Below, piece after piece: positions 1-15,700 of a stretch of DNA of 64,000 bases. Numbering within the stretch: the stretch's first letter is position 1; each line of letters starts with the position of its first letter. The notes beneath the pieces are model-generated. The model searched no databases. It saw only the letters and a list, made by a program, of their open reading frames with translations, and was not told the DNA's origin. The position numbers and the translations under genes were made by a program. The stretch is from Acanthopleura granulata (taxonomy: Eukaryota; Mollusca; Polyplacophora; Chitonida; Chitonidae), in contig JABBOT010000004.1 in NCBI GenBank assembly GCA_016165875.1, positions 6,269,351 through 6,333,350 of the forward strand, in the 5' to 3' direction.

Positions 1-671
1 TTGCGGTGTATTGAAACTGATATTGTGCCTTCTGAGGAGAATATGGAAACAAAATTTTTCTGTTCTTTCCACTTTGCCTGGTGTGTCGTTACACCCGAAC
101 ACATGACATCACCAATAGCTGATGTACATGTGCATCCACAATTGAGGCTGCCCATTTAAACTTTCTGGATGTCATCTCAGGATAAATGCCTTGCTCGACA
201 TCACATCTGCCTGATTTAACATCATGTAAAGAATATCACATCACACCAGGAATATTTCCTGGACACAGCCGAAGATTCTGTTTTTTGAGGTATCTTAACT
301 TATGGGGGTTAAATGGTGTTATCAATTGGAAATCCTTTTGAACCAGAGTGTTAGCTATGTTCCATAGGGTTTCATACATATCATTTTGATAATGTTACCA
401 GTTTCTATTTGGACTCTAGTGGCACTTCAACCATGTTTTGTTTCACTTTTGTTTCACAATTCACTTTTAGAAAGATTGTGTATATGTTGTTTTCCCACAT
501 TGAATCAATTTATGTTTGGATTTGAAAGAAATTTAGAAAAAAGAATTTGTAATCTTTCTGTGAGGAAAACATTGCCAATGTCAGACATAAAAATGTAAAT
601 CAATTAACACCTCATTAAAGTACCTTTTCTGTACCTTTGGATTCTGAATGTTTTGCTGATTGGCATTACAG
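1..671 (+). other. RIC1 intron, 3' part
   Basis: Non-coding by inference: no open frame here continues the RIC1 sequence, and the stretch ends in an acceptor (GGCATTACAG) at 671. The exons for the protein's N-terminus must lie upstream of base 1. No repeat or regulatory element stands out. Confidence 0.75.
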
Positions 672-776
672 AGCAAGTATTGGAAAACAGCCCTTGAACA
701 TTGTCACATCAGATGAGGTGCCTGCTGTTAGACTCACGCTTGTTGTACAAGTGCAGCTGTCTGCTCAAGTTACAAG
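672..776 (+). CDS. RIC1: RIC1 window exon 1 (WD40 region)
   Basis: Enters with one base completing a codon and ends with AG of a split Ser codon. Reads [20 protein letters not shown] and onward, aligning with the human stretch around [20 protein letters not shown]. Acceptor ACAG, donor GTAAGC. Confidence 0.85.
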
Positions 777-3700
777 GTAAGCCTGCTAAGGCATGTTATT
801 AAAAGTGATTTGGCCAGAAATTAAACATAAAGATATTTTGTTTATATGTCCATGTTGCTTTAGGTTTGGATGATGATAAATAAATTTTTACATGTATGCT
901 GAAGTTATTCTAAAATTTGTTAAGTCCTGAAATTTATTGAAGTGGCATTTATATTTTCCAGTCTTTAACATTCTTACAGATGAATGGAGATGTCAATAAA
1001 ATGTGAACCTAATCTTTATGTTATTTTTGCAGTTTATTGGATGTTAAAGATGAACTGGCTGTCTCATTGACTGATGGCTGGTTGAAGAAGATAAAATGGG
1101 ATGGAAATGTCAACAACAACACATCAGTGCACTTACAAGATATCTCTCTGTCAGCAGATCTCCAGTTTGCACGTAGTGAGTGAGATTATTCATAGGGAGA
1201 GTCTAGATGTACTTCCACAAATCTGTATGTGAAAAAATAATGCCACAATATGGCCCAGAAAAATTTTATTAAAATTGGATGAAATTTTAAGATTATTAAT
1301 TCAATTCCAAGTAGAGGGGTTTTTTTTTTTCCATTTCTTTCTACTGTGCACGTAAAGCATCTACCTTATTGTGCAACTGAATGAATGAATGCTTATTGTT
1401 TAACACCCTACTCAAGAATATTTCACTTATACGATTTTGCAACTGTCAAATCGTGGCTTCTTCTCGTGTCAGAAATAAGAAGAAATGTTACAGACATGAA
1501 GAAACAACATAAAAGCCATTGTCTAATGATTGGGTGTTTGTGAAGTAAGAAAAATACTTATTAAGAGAGTACTGTTATTTGGTCTCTCTTCTGATTACAG
1601 TGAATTCAATTCAAGAGGCATCAGTTCACATGGTTTCAATGGACTACAGTCCTTTACTGGGAGGGTATGCATTAGTGCTCAGCAATGGCAAAGGCATTTT
1701 CCTACCAGCTTCAAACTTAAGATCACGTGCAAATGTAAGTTTGTTTAACATCACCTGTCTGTTCTGCTAATTCTTTTCATCATATTGATATCAATCTACA
1801 TTTTACATGTGCAAGACCAGAATAGTTTCTTTCATGTTGTTACAGTCATTCTTTGGTGTTCATTCCAACTTCCATTTGATTCATTATTGGTGTCTCACCT
1901 TTCCAGTGTTCGTGTTTTTTAATGTTTGTTTTTTTTCTGCTTTGGTTGAATGACTCATCCTCTGTTACCTGGCTAGTTTTGCTTGTGCATTATTATTTTC
2001 TTCAAGGTTCTATCTTATAGTTATAATGGGGGCAAACCAACATAGTTGCATGTTCCATACATGCAAATTATTTTTTTTTAAATAAAATCAAGTTCTTGTA
2101 AGCCCCAGCTTTAGTAGGTTAGATGTTCAGCCTTTGTACTTTAAGGCATCACATGGTTCTTATCGTATATATTGTTTATGTCGCCAGTCTCCAAGAGGTA
2201 TCTGGGCGCCAGATCTCACCGATGCTGCATGTGTAGCTGTCAACCATCAGTATAGACTCATAGCCTTTGGTTGCCACAGGTATGTCACCAAGGTACAGTC
2301 TAACACAATGAAGAGTTGAACAGAGAAAGATCTTTTTTTTTTTTTTGTTGTTTCGTTTTGTTTTGATTTTTGATCTTCAGTCAGGAACGTTGTGGGTTTG
2401 TTTTACTTTATATGTATTATCTAGCTTACCCTGTTAAATAGTAATTTGGGCGCGTTACTTCATGAATACTCTTTAGTGTCATAGAGGCCTCTCACCATTG
2501 CCGTCACTGTGAGGTTAAGTCCAGCTCATGCTGGCTTCCTCTCCGTGGAAAGGTCTACCAGTCACCATAAATGTAGTTTCATAACCAAGGCATAATCTAC
2601 TACTACTATGTATATCTTACCCACTTAATCAGGTGTTTAACACCTGGGTGACTTGTGTTTCAGTGGCAGTGGGGTGGTCTACAGCATTGATGATGCAGTT
2701 GGTGCTCTGGTCATTTCCCACAGATTGACCGTCTCCAGTAAGGATTATCCGGGTAAGTGGGAACCAGCTCTGCAGAACATATAGTGTACTAAACAATGTT
2801 AAAAAGTATGCTGCATGTATGTGTGTGGTATATATACATGGGAAAATATGTGGACATAGGTGTGTTATGAAGTGTAATACAAGTATTTGTACTCCTACAG
2901 GATCAGTAGATATATACATGTGTGAAAGTGGTGAAAAGTGTAAAGTAACAATTGATGATGTACCACACATAGATGTATGAATAACTAATATGTAGGTAAT
3001 TTCAACCACATAGGTCAAATTTTACCTCCACATACAGAAACTTGCTTTTTGAGGTGATTTACAGGTGATGTTTGTGTTTACCCACTCTCACCCAAAGGCT
3101 CACCCTCTGTACTTGTGTTGCAGATGCTGGTCAAGTTGGTGGGTGTGTCCGCTTACTCCAGTGGACACCAGACGGTAAAGCAGTAGCCCTGGGGTGGCAG
3201 AAGGGAGGCTTCTCACTGTGGAGCGTGTTCGGGTCTCTCCTTGTCTGCACACTAGGCTCAAACTCCTGTACATACAATAATTATGGGTAAGTCACCTCGT
3301 CCAAGCTTAAGCTGACTCAGAATAGCTCTTCAGATTTAGCGTTAAAAGCAAGTGCTTGTCAAATACGAGGATGGCTATTACCCATGGGAAATTTTTTATA
3401 AAACTTTGGAAGAAATGATCTTTTTTTTTTAACTTTACCAACCTTGCACAAAGATGGTTTCAGTGTGGACTAGAAGTCTACTTTTGTATCTCTTCAAAGT
3501 ATGTGAGTTGTCAAACAGTGGTAGAAACATTTTAGCAACTTCCATTTTATATTGTTCAGTTTGGTTTTTCTTTTACATATATTTTTAGTGCTTCTGAAGT
3601 TGAGAGTATACAGTCTCCTGTAGTGGTCAAATCAATGGTAAGATAACCATCTGTGAAAAAATCATGACCATACTGGATTTTATGTCTGCATCTTATGTTG

Positions 3701-6700
3701 TAACATTACCAGCAGATGATAGGCCAAGAATTGTAATTCAGGCCTTGATAATCAAGCAGTCCTGGGTAGAATCACCAAAGCAAAATTTTGAAGTCTCATC
3801 AGGCCTATAGATGAGCTGCCTTTATGTTATGGCAACAATGATTGCAGCAGCTTGTTGTTACAGTGTTTAAAATTAAATGTATATTGATTTATTCCTTGAC
3901 AATGATGCCAGTTGTTTTCATGTTATCTTTCCTCATTATACATGTATGGTTGCCTTAAGGAGGCTTGGTGTGAACATAAAACTAATTGATTTAATTGAAA
4001 GTAACAACTTAAATGAATGTGTTTTAAATGTAGTGACGTGTGGTTTGCAAGTTCTTAATCTCCTATTGTTTAATGTAATCAAGTGGTCTTTCATATCTCG
4101 TACCTGTATGTGTATATAATTATATACCCTTTCACCGCTTTACAGGAATGGGGTGCTGAAGGCTACCATTTATGGATGGCCTGTGAAACGAAATCTGAGA
4201 GAAACAATCATACAACATGCCCACACTTATTACAATATTCCTTGGTTAAAAGTGCTTTAACAGTAAATCCATGTATGGTAAGTTCGTTGACTTTTGAAGA
4301 GATATTCTGAAGTTAGACTTTTCACCGTTAATATTTGACTTAGGAAATCAGCAGACTCAGTTTTATTTTGTTAGATTCTGGGTTTCCTCAGTTGTTGGCA
4401 TGAAATACCTAACATGGCATTTGTTAAACAAAATTAAAAGTTACCACACATACTCTTAGTCAAACAAGTCTCTGGAAAACTTCCTGAGCAAAGTTTTGAA
4501 AATTAATACAAGATGATAGTATATGTAGATCAAAAAATGCACATGTTTTCCCATCCCCGCTGAATCTGGAACAAATCCACTTGAATATGTCCTCTGTGAA
4601 GTGTAACGTACTAGTAACCAGTGTGATAAATAATATTAACTTGATTCTACTGTAATATTATTGCATCGGGCTCAATCTGTTTTCACCCCTTTCATTGCAG
4701 CCAAACCATGAGCACTTGTTCCTGCAAGGTGAAGACAAGCTGTTTCTGACAACAGGGGACATGCTCTTAAATTTGTCTAGTCAGACCCAGCCGTTCAGAG
4801 AAGGGGCGTCAGGAGGCTCAGGCTGTGGGGGACTAATTGGCCACAAACATTGGCAACTTATCCCTATCTCTCCCAGCTATCTCACCCCCAACTGGCCTGT
4901 CAGGGTAAATCAGTTATACACTTGCGTACAGAATAACAGATTCTAGTATTCAGAGGTTGAAGTTCAAAGTGCTAAATGGGAGATTGGATAAGTTCCGCTC
5001 ATATTGGAACAGTTTGACAATAAATTACATGTATGACAATTGATTAGTGTGTTTATAGACATCTATGTATATATTTTAAACAGTCCGATGTATTTTGGGA
5101 AAATATCTTCTATTTTTTATCAAATGTTGACATAACTGATAACTTGCTTGACCTGCCTTCGGAGTAATAAGAGCTGTTTTGTGTTGTGTATGTAATGAAG
5201 TATCTTGTCTAAAATAAGGCAGGTTTAAGACGTGATTGTTGCAACTGCGAGGAACAGGTTATTGAATTCTGTAAATTTACGTGTATACCATTATTACGCA
5301 GTCTAAGCTCTGTCACAGCATTCTACTTTGTTTGTGTCCAGTATGCAGCTATTGACCAGACAGGTCAGTGTGTGGCTGTGGCAGGGAGAACAGGTCTGGC
5401 ACATTATGCCCTCTTCACCAGGAAGTGGAAGCTCTTTGGAAATGAAACCCAGGTGGGACCCTTGATAGACGCTCATATAGGGTTATTTAGTTTTGTTTCT
5501 TTGCTCTATAAATACATCAAAATATGAAAAGTTCAGTGGGCTCTATGACCAAACATGGCTGATATATTGCAGCCATAATAATTGATTCATACATTTTTTT
5601 TTTTGCAATGCTCTCTTTAAAATGTGATTGACTCAAAGTAATAAGTTGCTTGTAACTGAGATACACCAAATAATATCATCTCAAATTTGAGTATGAATTA
5701 TATTGTTATATTATTAAGAAGCTTAAAACATAAACACCTGAAAATGTATGCAAGTGCATGAAAGTTTCAGTTTGTGTCGTTCTGTTTCTCAACAGGAACG
5801 GTCCATGGCTGTAACGGGTGGCATTACATGGTGGAAAGATTTTATCTGTGTAGGCTGTTACAACATGCTGGACCAGAGAGATGAGGTGGGTAATGCACCT
5901 TCCATCTTCATTATGGCCTCAGATAGTTGCAGTGTAGTCCGCATGGCATAAGTCAGCAGTAATTCAATCATTCTGCCTTGGTCGTTTCTAAACAAGGATA
6001 CCCATGTTTAAGGACCAATTATCAGAGATCCACTACTGTTGAAATACACGTTGAAAGTTACTCGGATTTTGGATTTTCTGTTTACATGTAATGAGCAAGA
6101 AATTTGTATTTCTCTTCTCTTACTTGCTTACAAAGATAACTGTTTGCTTTAAGCCAATGATTTTACTTCTAATTACAACATTTAGCAAATCAATGCAATT
6201 GTTGATGTCAGGAAGTCTGGAATGACATATACATGGTTTGAAACATCCTGACAGAACCATGGGATGTAGAGCAATAATTTGCACAGCTTGCATCATCTTC
6301 AATCACACAAACAAATCATTTCTAGCATCATATTCATATTCGTTGTATGAATAAATTCTACTGAAAAAGTGCTTTAATAGTTGAAAAGTTTGAAGATAAT
6401 AAAGTATGTATCTCTGTCTTTTTCTAGATGCGCTGCTACCCAAGATCATGCAAATTAGACAACACATTTGCTGCTGTATCCAAAGTCCCTTCCCAGATCT
6501 TGTTGCTCAACACATTCAGGAACTTACTAGTCGTCTTCTGTGCAGACTCACACTTTATGTTCTTCAGCCTGGAGAGAAAGAATACTCAGAATAGTGAGTC
6601 AGTGGAATATAATATATGAGATTTGGGTAATGTATATTACGTAATAGATGTCATGGATCACGACTTCATTCATTCAGTTTTAATACTTCATGAAAAATTA

Positions 6701-9700
6701 AGTATCTCACTAACATGGGTTTGTGTGCTTGTTTTTCTGTAGATCCCAGTCTGACTATAACCAAGTTACAGGAGGTTGCCATTGCCAACTTCATCCCTCA
6801 TCCTATCTGTGTGACAGCCATTAATTTGACTTCATTGAGAACAGAATCAGGTAATCACTTGGTCGACTTCCTGTACTTTCTTGTCACATCTTCTTACCGC
6901 TGTTGTGGGAAAACTTCAGTATTAGGTACATGAATTCTTATGTGGAGTAATTGAATTTCAGAAAGTTTCACAAAAGTTTGATCAACAGTTTATATTGGTC
7001 TTCAGGCTTTATGGTCATGATAATGGCAAGCTAAAGAATTTGTGCTGCTTCAGTGATAAAAGAATTTTTCCAAGAGAACAGATAAAGTATTTAATAGTAA
7101 AAGATATGGCTAATGTTAGATTGAGATTTTCTCATGCAAATGTAACACATGACTTCTTTGCTGCACTTTGATGTTTAAACATTATTTGAAATTTGTGCTC
7201 AGGTATGAAGACACCTAAACGGAGTGATGAGGCAGAGAGTATCATGCTAAATGTGGCAGGTAAACTCATACTGTTCCAACATGACCGCTCAGGGCCTCAG
7301 ATCAAAGAGGAAGAGGAGCATAATTACAGACCTGTGAGTTGTTTATCATGAAAGACACAAATACACCCCATAACTATGAAAATATACTCTGCTAGTGCAG
7401 TGTAATGACCTAGGAGCCTCCTACCAATGCGGTTGTTGTGAATTCAGGTCCAGCTCATGCTGGCTTCCTCTCCGGAAGTACTTGGGAAGATCTGCCAGCA
7501 ACTGGTCGTGGGTTTCCCCCGGGCTCTCCCCGGTTTCCTCCCACCATAATGCTGGCCGCCGTCGTATAAGTCGAATATTCTTGAGTATGGCGTAAAACAC
7601 CAATCAAATAAATAAATAAATATGAAAATGTATGGCCTTATCTCTCTTAATATGACCACCGTTCTTGAACCTGTAACATTTACATCTTAGAAACTAGTCA
7701 AGAAATTTTAGGCCTGATTAAAACGTTTGTGCGTTTGTTGAAACAAAACATTTTTACTGCATACATGTATGAGTGAGAAGTAAGCTTAAGTCATACGTTA
7801 TTTTAAGACTGGAGGTTTCGGCTGTTAACTTCAAACCAAATAACCATGGCTACAAAATTGCAGTTCTATAAATGTAAATGTTACTTGCATTAAATTAGCT
7901 TGATTTTTCGAATTAATAAATGTCCAGAAAGATCATAATTTCAGTACACGTGTAAACATCCTACTATTTCAGCTTCCGTTTTGTGCTCCATGTGTTGTTG
8001 CCACAAATGTGGAAAATGTCTGGATGACAGCCAGAGTAGAAGGTGACAAGAAGCAACTGATGGAAGCTCTTTGGCTTAGCTGTGGAGCCCAGGGGATGAA
8101 GGTACAGTGGGCTGCTACATGTGCATGAACACAAACCTGAAACCTGTTAGATACATTGTATTTATAACCTTGTGACTTGATTTACAGAAACAGAAACAAA
8201 TGTAGCATAGTGTTACATTGATATACTTGTCATGTATCAGCGATTCAAGCGTCAGTTTATTAGCCAGCTGTTAGTCAGATTTCTGCAATCAAATTTATAC
8301 ATGTAAACTAAATTAAGAAATATAAAAATCCGCAGTTAATTTAAAATGTGTCAGTATTTGTCTCTGTAATGTTTGTAAACACATCAGCTTTATCCTACAG
8401 TATTTTCCTTCAACTTTTCTTTTAGGATGTTGTCAGTTGTTAATTTAAACTATTTTGAAAAGTGTGGGTTTTTTTGTTGTTTTTTTTTTTTTTGTTATAC
8501 AAATAGTATTACATTGCAAACAGTATACCTGAGGTTGCTTTTTATGTATGAAAATATGCAAACAGAATAAGCTGAGATAAAAACTAGAAACTGCCATCAA
8601 CATGTGTTGAGTGTAATGCTGAAGTACAGGGATGTATGTACAGGTCAAGAATTCTGAAAGAAAACTGTTTATTTTTCTTTTTAGGTGTGGTTGCCTCTCT
8701 TTCCCAAGGGTGAACAGAAAACTCATAATTTCATGTCAAAGCGAATCATGCTTCCATTTAAAGTGGAAATATATCCTTTAGGTATGTGTGCATTTTGATG
8801 AAGTTGGTCAGATTTATTGTAAATACTATCTACTTACATCCTCCATATTTCTTCCAACGGTTTAAATTTAAAGCTGTAGTCTTGTAATCTAGTGACTGAC
8901 TTTGCTGCACATACACAGATGAGATAAAAACAATGAGCTTGAAATGTGTCAAGTGAAAAGTGAGGGAGATGTTTAGATTTTGTAAACTTTTCTTTGTATT
9001 TCCTTCTCCAAGCTGTGCTATTTGAGGAAGCTGTGATATTAGGGGCTGACACAGATGTGATGTCGTACGGCCCATTCTGTCCCAATAGCCAGTCAGGGGC
9101 TCTGGAGAAGCTGCCCTACTACTCTGTAGAGAGAACTGTAAGTTTGGTTTTCACAGCAACAACAACCATACACTTAAAGAGTATATTCAACCCTTGTGGA
9201 AAGGGCGGCTTATGAACCCATAAATTAACATCATCATATCAATAACCGTCTGCAACTACAAATTGTCAGATGTCATTAACTGTAGTAAATCAATACACAA
9301 ATGTAAATAATGGAACTGTAACCATAATGGACATTGTATGTTATTCTTTTTGCCTGAACACATCTAGACCTAATGAATTCACGTACATAAATCTGCATTT
9401 AATACTAAAAGTTTTGCGTGTGAAAGAGTAAGTCTTCTTAGCCTGTATTATATTCATTTATATGTCATTGTAAATTCCTTACTGCTTTTTCTCTCTTTTC
9501 AGAGTCAAATTTATCTGCATCATATTTTAAGACAATTATTACGGAGAAAGTAAGTTGTAAATATTGTGTATTCAAATTGAATGTAATATGTTTTGAACTC
9601 TTCACTAAAAATTTTTTATTTTACCTTACCTGAAGCACTTTGCTAGATATAGATTTGTGATATGATGTAAAGACCTAAACGATCCTAAACACTATTTTTT

Positions 9701-12700
9701 TTTCTTTTGAGTAGAGGGCAGGGGTAGAGATTAGCACCTTTGCCAATGTGGACGGAGACTTAGCATTGCATAAAAGATGAAAGCATTCTTTATGCCTGCA
9801 GAACATATGACCAGAATGGTGCACACTGTAATCCAGGAATCCAGTGCATGTGCGCGTGTGTGTGTGTGATCCGTGACTGTGTTTTTCTTTGCTCTCAGCC
9901 TGGGTGTCCATGCCCTAGACCTGGCAGGCTGCTGTACAGAACTGCCTTACTTCCCTCATGTCCTGGAGCTCCTCTTACATGAAGTATTGGAGGCTGAAGC
10001 TACAACCAAAGACCCTGTGCCAGGTAAGTCTGTTTGTCTACAGTTTGGTTTACAGTACAGTCTCTGTGAACTAACAGATGAGCTTGCCTGAATGCCTGCT
10101 GACTTTGTTGGGATACTTCTTACATCTCATACTCTGCACGTCAAACAGAGGGCCAGCATTTAAGTGAGAAGTTCAAGCATGTAATTCATGTTAAACAAAA
10201 TCAAGCATTGGTGCTAATTTTAAGTGTTATCAGACAGCATTCATGTGTCATTCCAATCATTTTTAAAAAAATACCCTTCTTTTGCAAAGCTAAAATATTT
10301 CTTTAAGTGAACAAATGCAAAGGATAGTATGCCAGTTTGTTTCATTTGAACTTAGAGACAGACTATTTTCTGAGTCTCAGAGTGAATTTGTATTACATTG
10401 TACATGCAAGTGTTAGTCTACAATTTTATACGTCTTTTGAGTTCAATCTTTTTTCAAAATGTGTGGTGAATTTCACACCTAAGATTGAAGCTGTATTTTA
10501 AGTTAATTTGTCAATTTTTCTTCCAGACCCGTTACTGCCAAGGGTGGCTGCCTTCATACAAGAGTTCCCAGAATTCCTGCAGACAGTGGTTCACTGTGCC
10601 AGGAAGACAGAGGTGGCTCTGTGGCCTTACCTTTTCAATACAGTTGGAAACCCCAAAGATTTGTTTGAAGTAAAGAAAATCTGCATGTCAATTACATGTC
10701 AACAGTGTCCTTTGCTCAGTCATTTAGTTTATTGTGTACAGCATATAGATCTTTATTTTTTGTTCATACATTTCAAACAAGTGAATGAAAATAGTTTCAT
10801 AAGGAAAGATAATGGTATTTATGGGCTTGTAAACAAAGATAAAGGATGTTACAGTAACTGTAATATAATACTCTCATAATCTCTGAGAAGAAATAAATCT
10901 GCATTGTATTGACTCTAATAATGCAGTGTTTTTCTTTCATTTTATATATGTAATTCTTTATCTTGACATTTGAGTGCCAGACTTGTGATTTTGATGCTGT
11001 TGCTAAACCTCAATACAATCATTTTGGTTACAAATATATAACTTTTGGAGTGTTTGTAAGTATGTAAGTCTTCTGATACACTCTCTTGGCACTTTGTGTT
11101 GTTAGGAGTGTCTGGTGAATAATCAGCTGGACACAGCAGGATCCTACCTCATCATCTTACAGAATCTGGAAAAACCATTGGTCAGCAGGCAGGTCAGTTC
11201 TAGCACTGATGTGTCAGATTTAAAATGTTGGTAGTGTTTCTAATATGGATCACACCCCGATACCTGTGTTTATAAAGGAAAGTGCAACTGTTCCTTTATT
11301 CCCTCACTGGTGGCCAAATTCAGAAAATAGGAAAACTCCTAATTATTTCAAAGACATTGTTAAAATCTCTTGCCTTTATTCATTTTCTAGGTGGAAACTG
11401 TATAGTTTTCATTGGCTAAATTTTTAAGTGTTCATAATCATATGAAATTTCTAAATTTTTTATCTCTAATTCTGAAGTTCATGTGAAATGTATCCTGTAT
11501 ATGTAACACAAAGTCTCCTAACTTTGTTTTCATTATTATATAATTATGATTTTTTTTTTTGTTGTTGCTATTAATATTATTAAATTTGACAATACAAGTT
11601 TTGTAAAGCTTTCAAAGCCAGTTGTCAAGATGATTGAAGTTATGGTATGATTTATTGATGTTTTCAGCATGCTACAATGTTACTGGACTCCACGCTGGAG
11701 AAAGGAGAGTGGGAGTTAGCTAGGAACATGATCAGATTTCTCAAGGCTATTGGTCAGTTCTAGCTTCACATGAAGACCATGAAACTAAGCACGTTGAAAG
11801 TTTAAAGCGTGATCATTCATCCACGCTGAAGAATTTACCTTATTACTATGGATTACTATGTTTGAATGGTAAAGTAATGTGATTTATTCAGCGGAAAAAA
11901 AAATTGTAAGCAAAAATGTGTTCATGTTTTCATTCCTTTTAAAATATAATTGCTGATGACTTGGTATATTACAGATCCAGCTGAGGCAGAATCGCCCCCA
12001 GTAACTCCCCCTATTCGAGTCTCCAGCACATCCTCATACACTCCAAGTTACCCAAGCCCTCCCCTTACCCCTCAGGATGTCAACCCATTCAGTTACGGTG
12101 TCTCGCGAATGAGAAATTCCAGTGGTTCACTCACAGACACCAAAGACCTGGGAATCAACAAAGAGAAAATTCGACAGACAAAAAGTGATGCACAGCATGC
12201 CAGCTTAAGAAGGTTAGATGTAGTGTCTTCTTCTTCTTGAAACTTTTCATTTTGCAAAAGTGAGTGTGAAATCTACAAAATCCTGGAAAATGCTTTCCAA
12301 CATTTTCTTACATATACTTTAATGCCCTTAATTGCAATGATTTTCGTAATTAGATAGTTTTTTAGTGCTGATTTGTAGTATGTCCTGTTTAATTTCCTTT
12401 CTTAAGCTGAATTATTTCTTATTTTTAAGAGAAAAAGACAGGGGAGCAGATCTGGCATTTTGTCTGTCAGCCGTTAGGTGACAAATGGGACAGGTTCAAT
12501 CCCAGCCATGGACAGGGAACTTTTGGATTCCCCTTCTCTAACTGTCCATGACACATGTGTATAAGAAGACTTACATACTTACAAACACTCCAAAAGCAGT
12601 CCATGACACTTGTTTGGTTGTTTGTTGAGGACCACTTGAATTCCACCAGTATGGTGTGCATATATTTGTATGTCTCATATGGGAAAGTCTGTCATTACCT

Positions 12701-15700
12701 TCCGAAAGGTGGGTGCTTTAACATCCCGTTTTCACCCCATACCATTGTTCTTGAGAAATGGTCTGAGTAAACAACAGTCAAATTATTACATAAATTCATA
12801 AAGAAATGCTGAGGAGATACACATCACAACTTTGCTTTTATCTTTCTGTTCATGTTCCAGACAAAATTCCAAGCACAAGGAAGAACCCACAGCAGATCAG
12901 TTTTTTATGGATGTCATTTTGTGTCGGCACGCCCGCAAACTGCTAAGTAAACACAGGCTGAGAGATTTGGGAGCATTTGCTGGGAACATGGAAGATTTCC
13001 ACTTAGTTGCTTGGCTAAGGAAAGAGAGGTAGGTGAAAAGAAATATTTCTGCGGTAAAATTGATGCAGATTTCAAGGTGATAAAATGTACATCTTTGTTC
13101 GAAGAGTTGTTGTCTTTTAAAGAGCCAGTGCCATTAAAAATCAACGGAAATGTATTCATGACAAGCAAGCTCACCCTTCATGGCCAAGGATGAAATCATA
13201 GTTTCTCAGAAGGAGAAGGATGTCGAAAATGCTAATTTTACAGATTTATTTAGAATGTGATGCTACAACAGTGAGGCCTTTTTTACAAAAGATGTAGGTT
13301 ATGCTAACCTGTTAACTGTACTAAAACAGTAATGTTCTTCTGTTTTCATGATAATATTGTTATGTTTTGTAAGCTATAAAGAATACAGCAGTGCACTAAA
13401 TATCACCACAATAATTTCTTAGGATCTAAATTACAAATTGTTGAACATTATTAAGTTGAAACAGTGGCTGTCAGCTTCATATTTCTAATGATGTTTATGC
13501 TGAATGAGAATGCTGCATATTTCGTCTGACTCTTAGAGTTCTGCCAATGTTAGAAATAATAATAATAATGTCTATTTCCTGAGTGTAATACAAATCAATC
13601 AATATATTATTTATTATGTATGAAAAATTTATGTTTTGAGACCAAAAGTAATGTTTTATCATACTTATTTCCCTCTTAAAATGTAACAGTTTTGATGAAA
13701 ATATTGGTCACTTACCACAACTGAGCCTTGGTATCATTTTTAAGCCATTTAATTACGTGAAAGTTACTGGTTTGTGGATTTGTTTCCAGGTTGCGAGCTG
13801 CCAAGGTGGAGGACTTTGTTATGGCAATCCATGAGCTACATCGATCATTCCAGTGGCCATACCCAATCCCTTCCCAAACAGTGTTCCAACAGCTTGTCAA
13901 ATCTATGGCTGGTAAATTCTACATTTCTGGTAAACCTCTGCTTCTCCTGTCATTTAACACCTACTTTCCCTTTTAATATGCATTGTTGTACTTGAAAATA
14001 CAGCTACAGGCACAATGTAATACTAATACTTAACTGTAGCTGAATTATGTATTCACTCTTTACTGCCCACTTACATGATGTATCAAATGTACATATATGT
14101 AGTGTTGAGGTATAATACATGGGTTTTAAGAGTGTAATTCACCTTATGTCAATTTAATTCTCTAACCTTGAAGTGAATTTTATTACCATTAAGTATATCT
14201 TTATTTTACTGACTTTCCTGTAAAGGAAAAGACACCTAATTTGTAAAGAATTTTTAAAGGGGTTTTATTATAAAATAACATTTTGCATTTTGCTTATGAA
14301 ATTGTTTTCACACGACCACTAATAAAATTCATGTGATTTTTTTTTAATTAACATCCTCACCTGTATTAGACATATAGAGCCATTTACTCAGTTAAAGGTC
14401 AGACTTTTGGCCATCCATATTTCGCCAATCGATTATTCAAGTTGGCTTTTCTTCGGTTATAGCACATGTGTGTGGGCCCAATCCATTCCACTTTGATATC
14501 TTGATAATTAGATATTTCTGACCTGTCAAAAATTTGGATTTTGTCAATGTTCAAATGGTATGTGAGCACATTTGTCTTGATTGTGATATATATGTGTACA
14601 AAGTATAAAATTGTATTTTTGGGAGATTTTGTGAAAATTTTAAACATGTGTAATGTCTTTTGTTTTTCTTTAAAAATACAACATAGTGTGAAAGTGGCTT
14701 TTGTGACACTGTTTCTGACACAATTTGTTGCACTTGTAAGCTTTTGATGGATAAATATGATACGGATTCAAGAAACCACATGCTTTGTAGAAAGTTAACC
14801 TCAGTGTGTACATATTGTAGGCATTTGAAAAAAATTGTGCATATTCCATAGTAAAAGATCTCAATACATTTTTGTGCATCAAACCTGCATGTGCAAATGA
14901 TATCAAAATATTGTTGCTTCCCTTTTAGCGTCTAACAGCACAGCAAGTTCAAGTCGCTTGAGTGAAGAGGATTTGGCAAGATTATCACCGCCTGAACTTG
15001 AGGTCCCACCCACAATGTTCAAACCTCTTGGAGCATTCAAACAACCTCCCCCAGATTTACTCACAGGAGTTGATATCTCAGGGGAGGTTTTCTTAAAGCC
15101 CACAGTACCTAAAGGTGAGTACCCTGCTCTTTGGAACTTGTGGATCACACACACTGTAGTTTAACAGATGTTTTAAACTTACACGTAAGATGAATATCCA
15201 TTCATCTGTTATCATTTGGTTTCTTCCTAACTTCATAACTGGATTGTTGAATATGACTCAGTTTGAACATGGTATGCATTGAAGGATTTGTTTAAAAAAG
15301 AACTCACTGAATAATAGAATATTAAACTTTGTGACAAGCTTGTCAGGTCCAGTTTCACAAAACTTCGCAATTGATATTTCTCAATAAGTTCTTTTATAAG
15401 AGACATTTTCTAAATTAAAAGACCATAAGGTAAGGTGATTTATTGGAAAGTTAAGAAATAGCTATATATAATGTTTATGAAATACTCAGTATTCTAACAC
15501 TTAGACTAACATCTCTTTAGTCATATCCTTGGTTTTAGTCAGGAAAACATGTTCAAGGCCTAGGTTTAATGTTGTGCTATCCTTCTGATCTTGTAGAGGA
15601 TGGCAGTGTGGCTACCGTAGACATGTCAGACACCAGTTCGCTTCAGGGAGACTCTGAGATGCCATCAGAAAGCAGCACTATAAACGACCGGCTCAGTGCA

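Noticed and set aside
7395..7603. Overlapping open frames on both strands
   Set aside because: They lie entirely within the SINE at 7,387-7,621.
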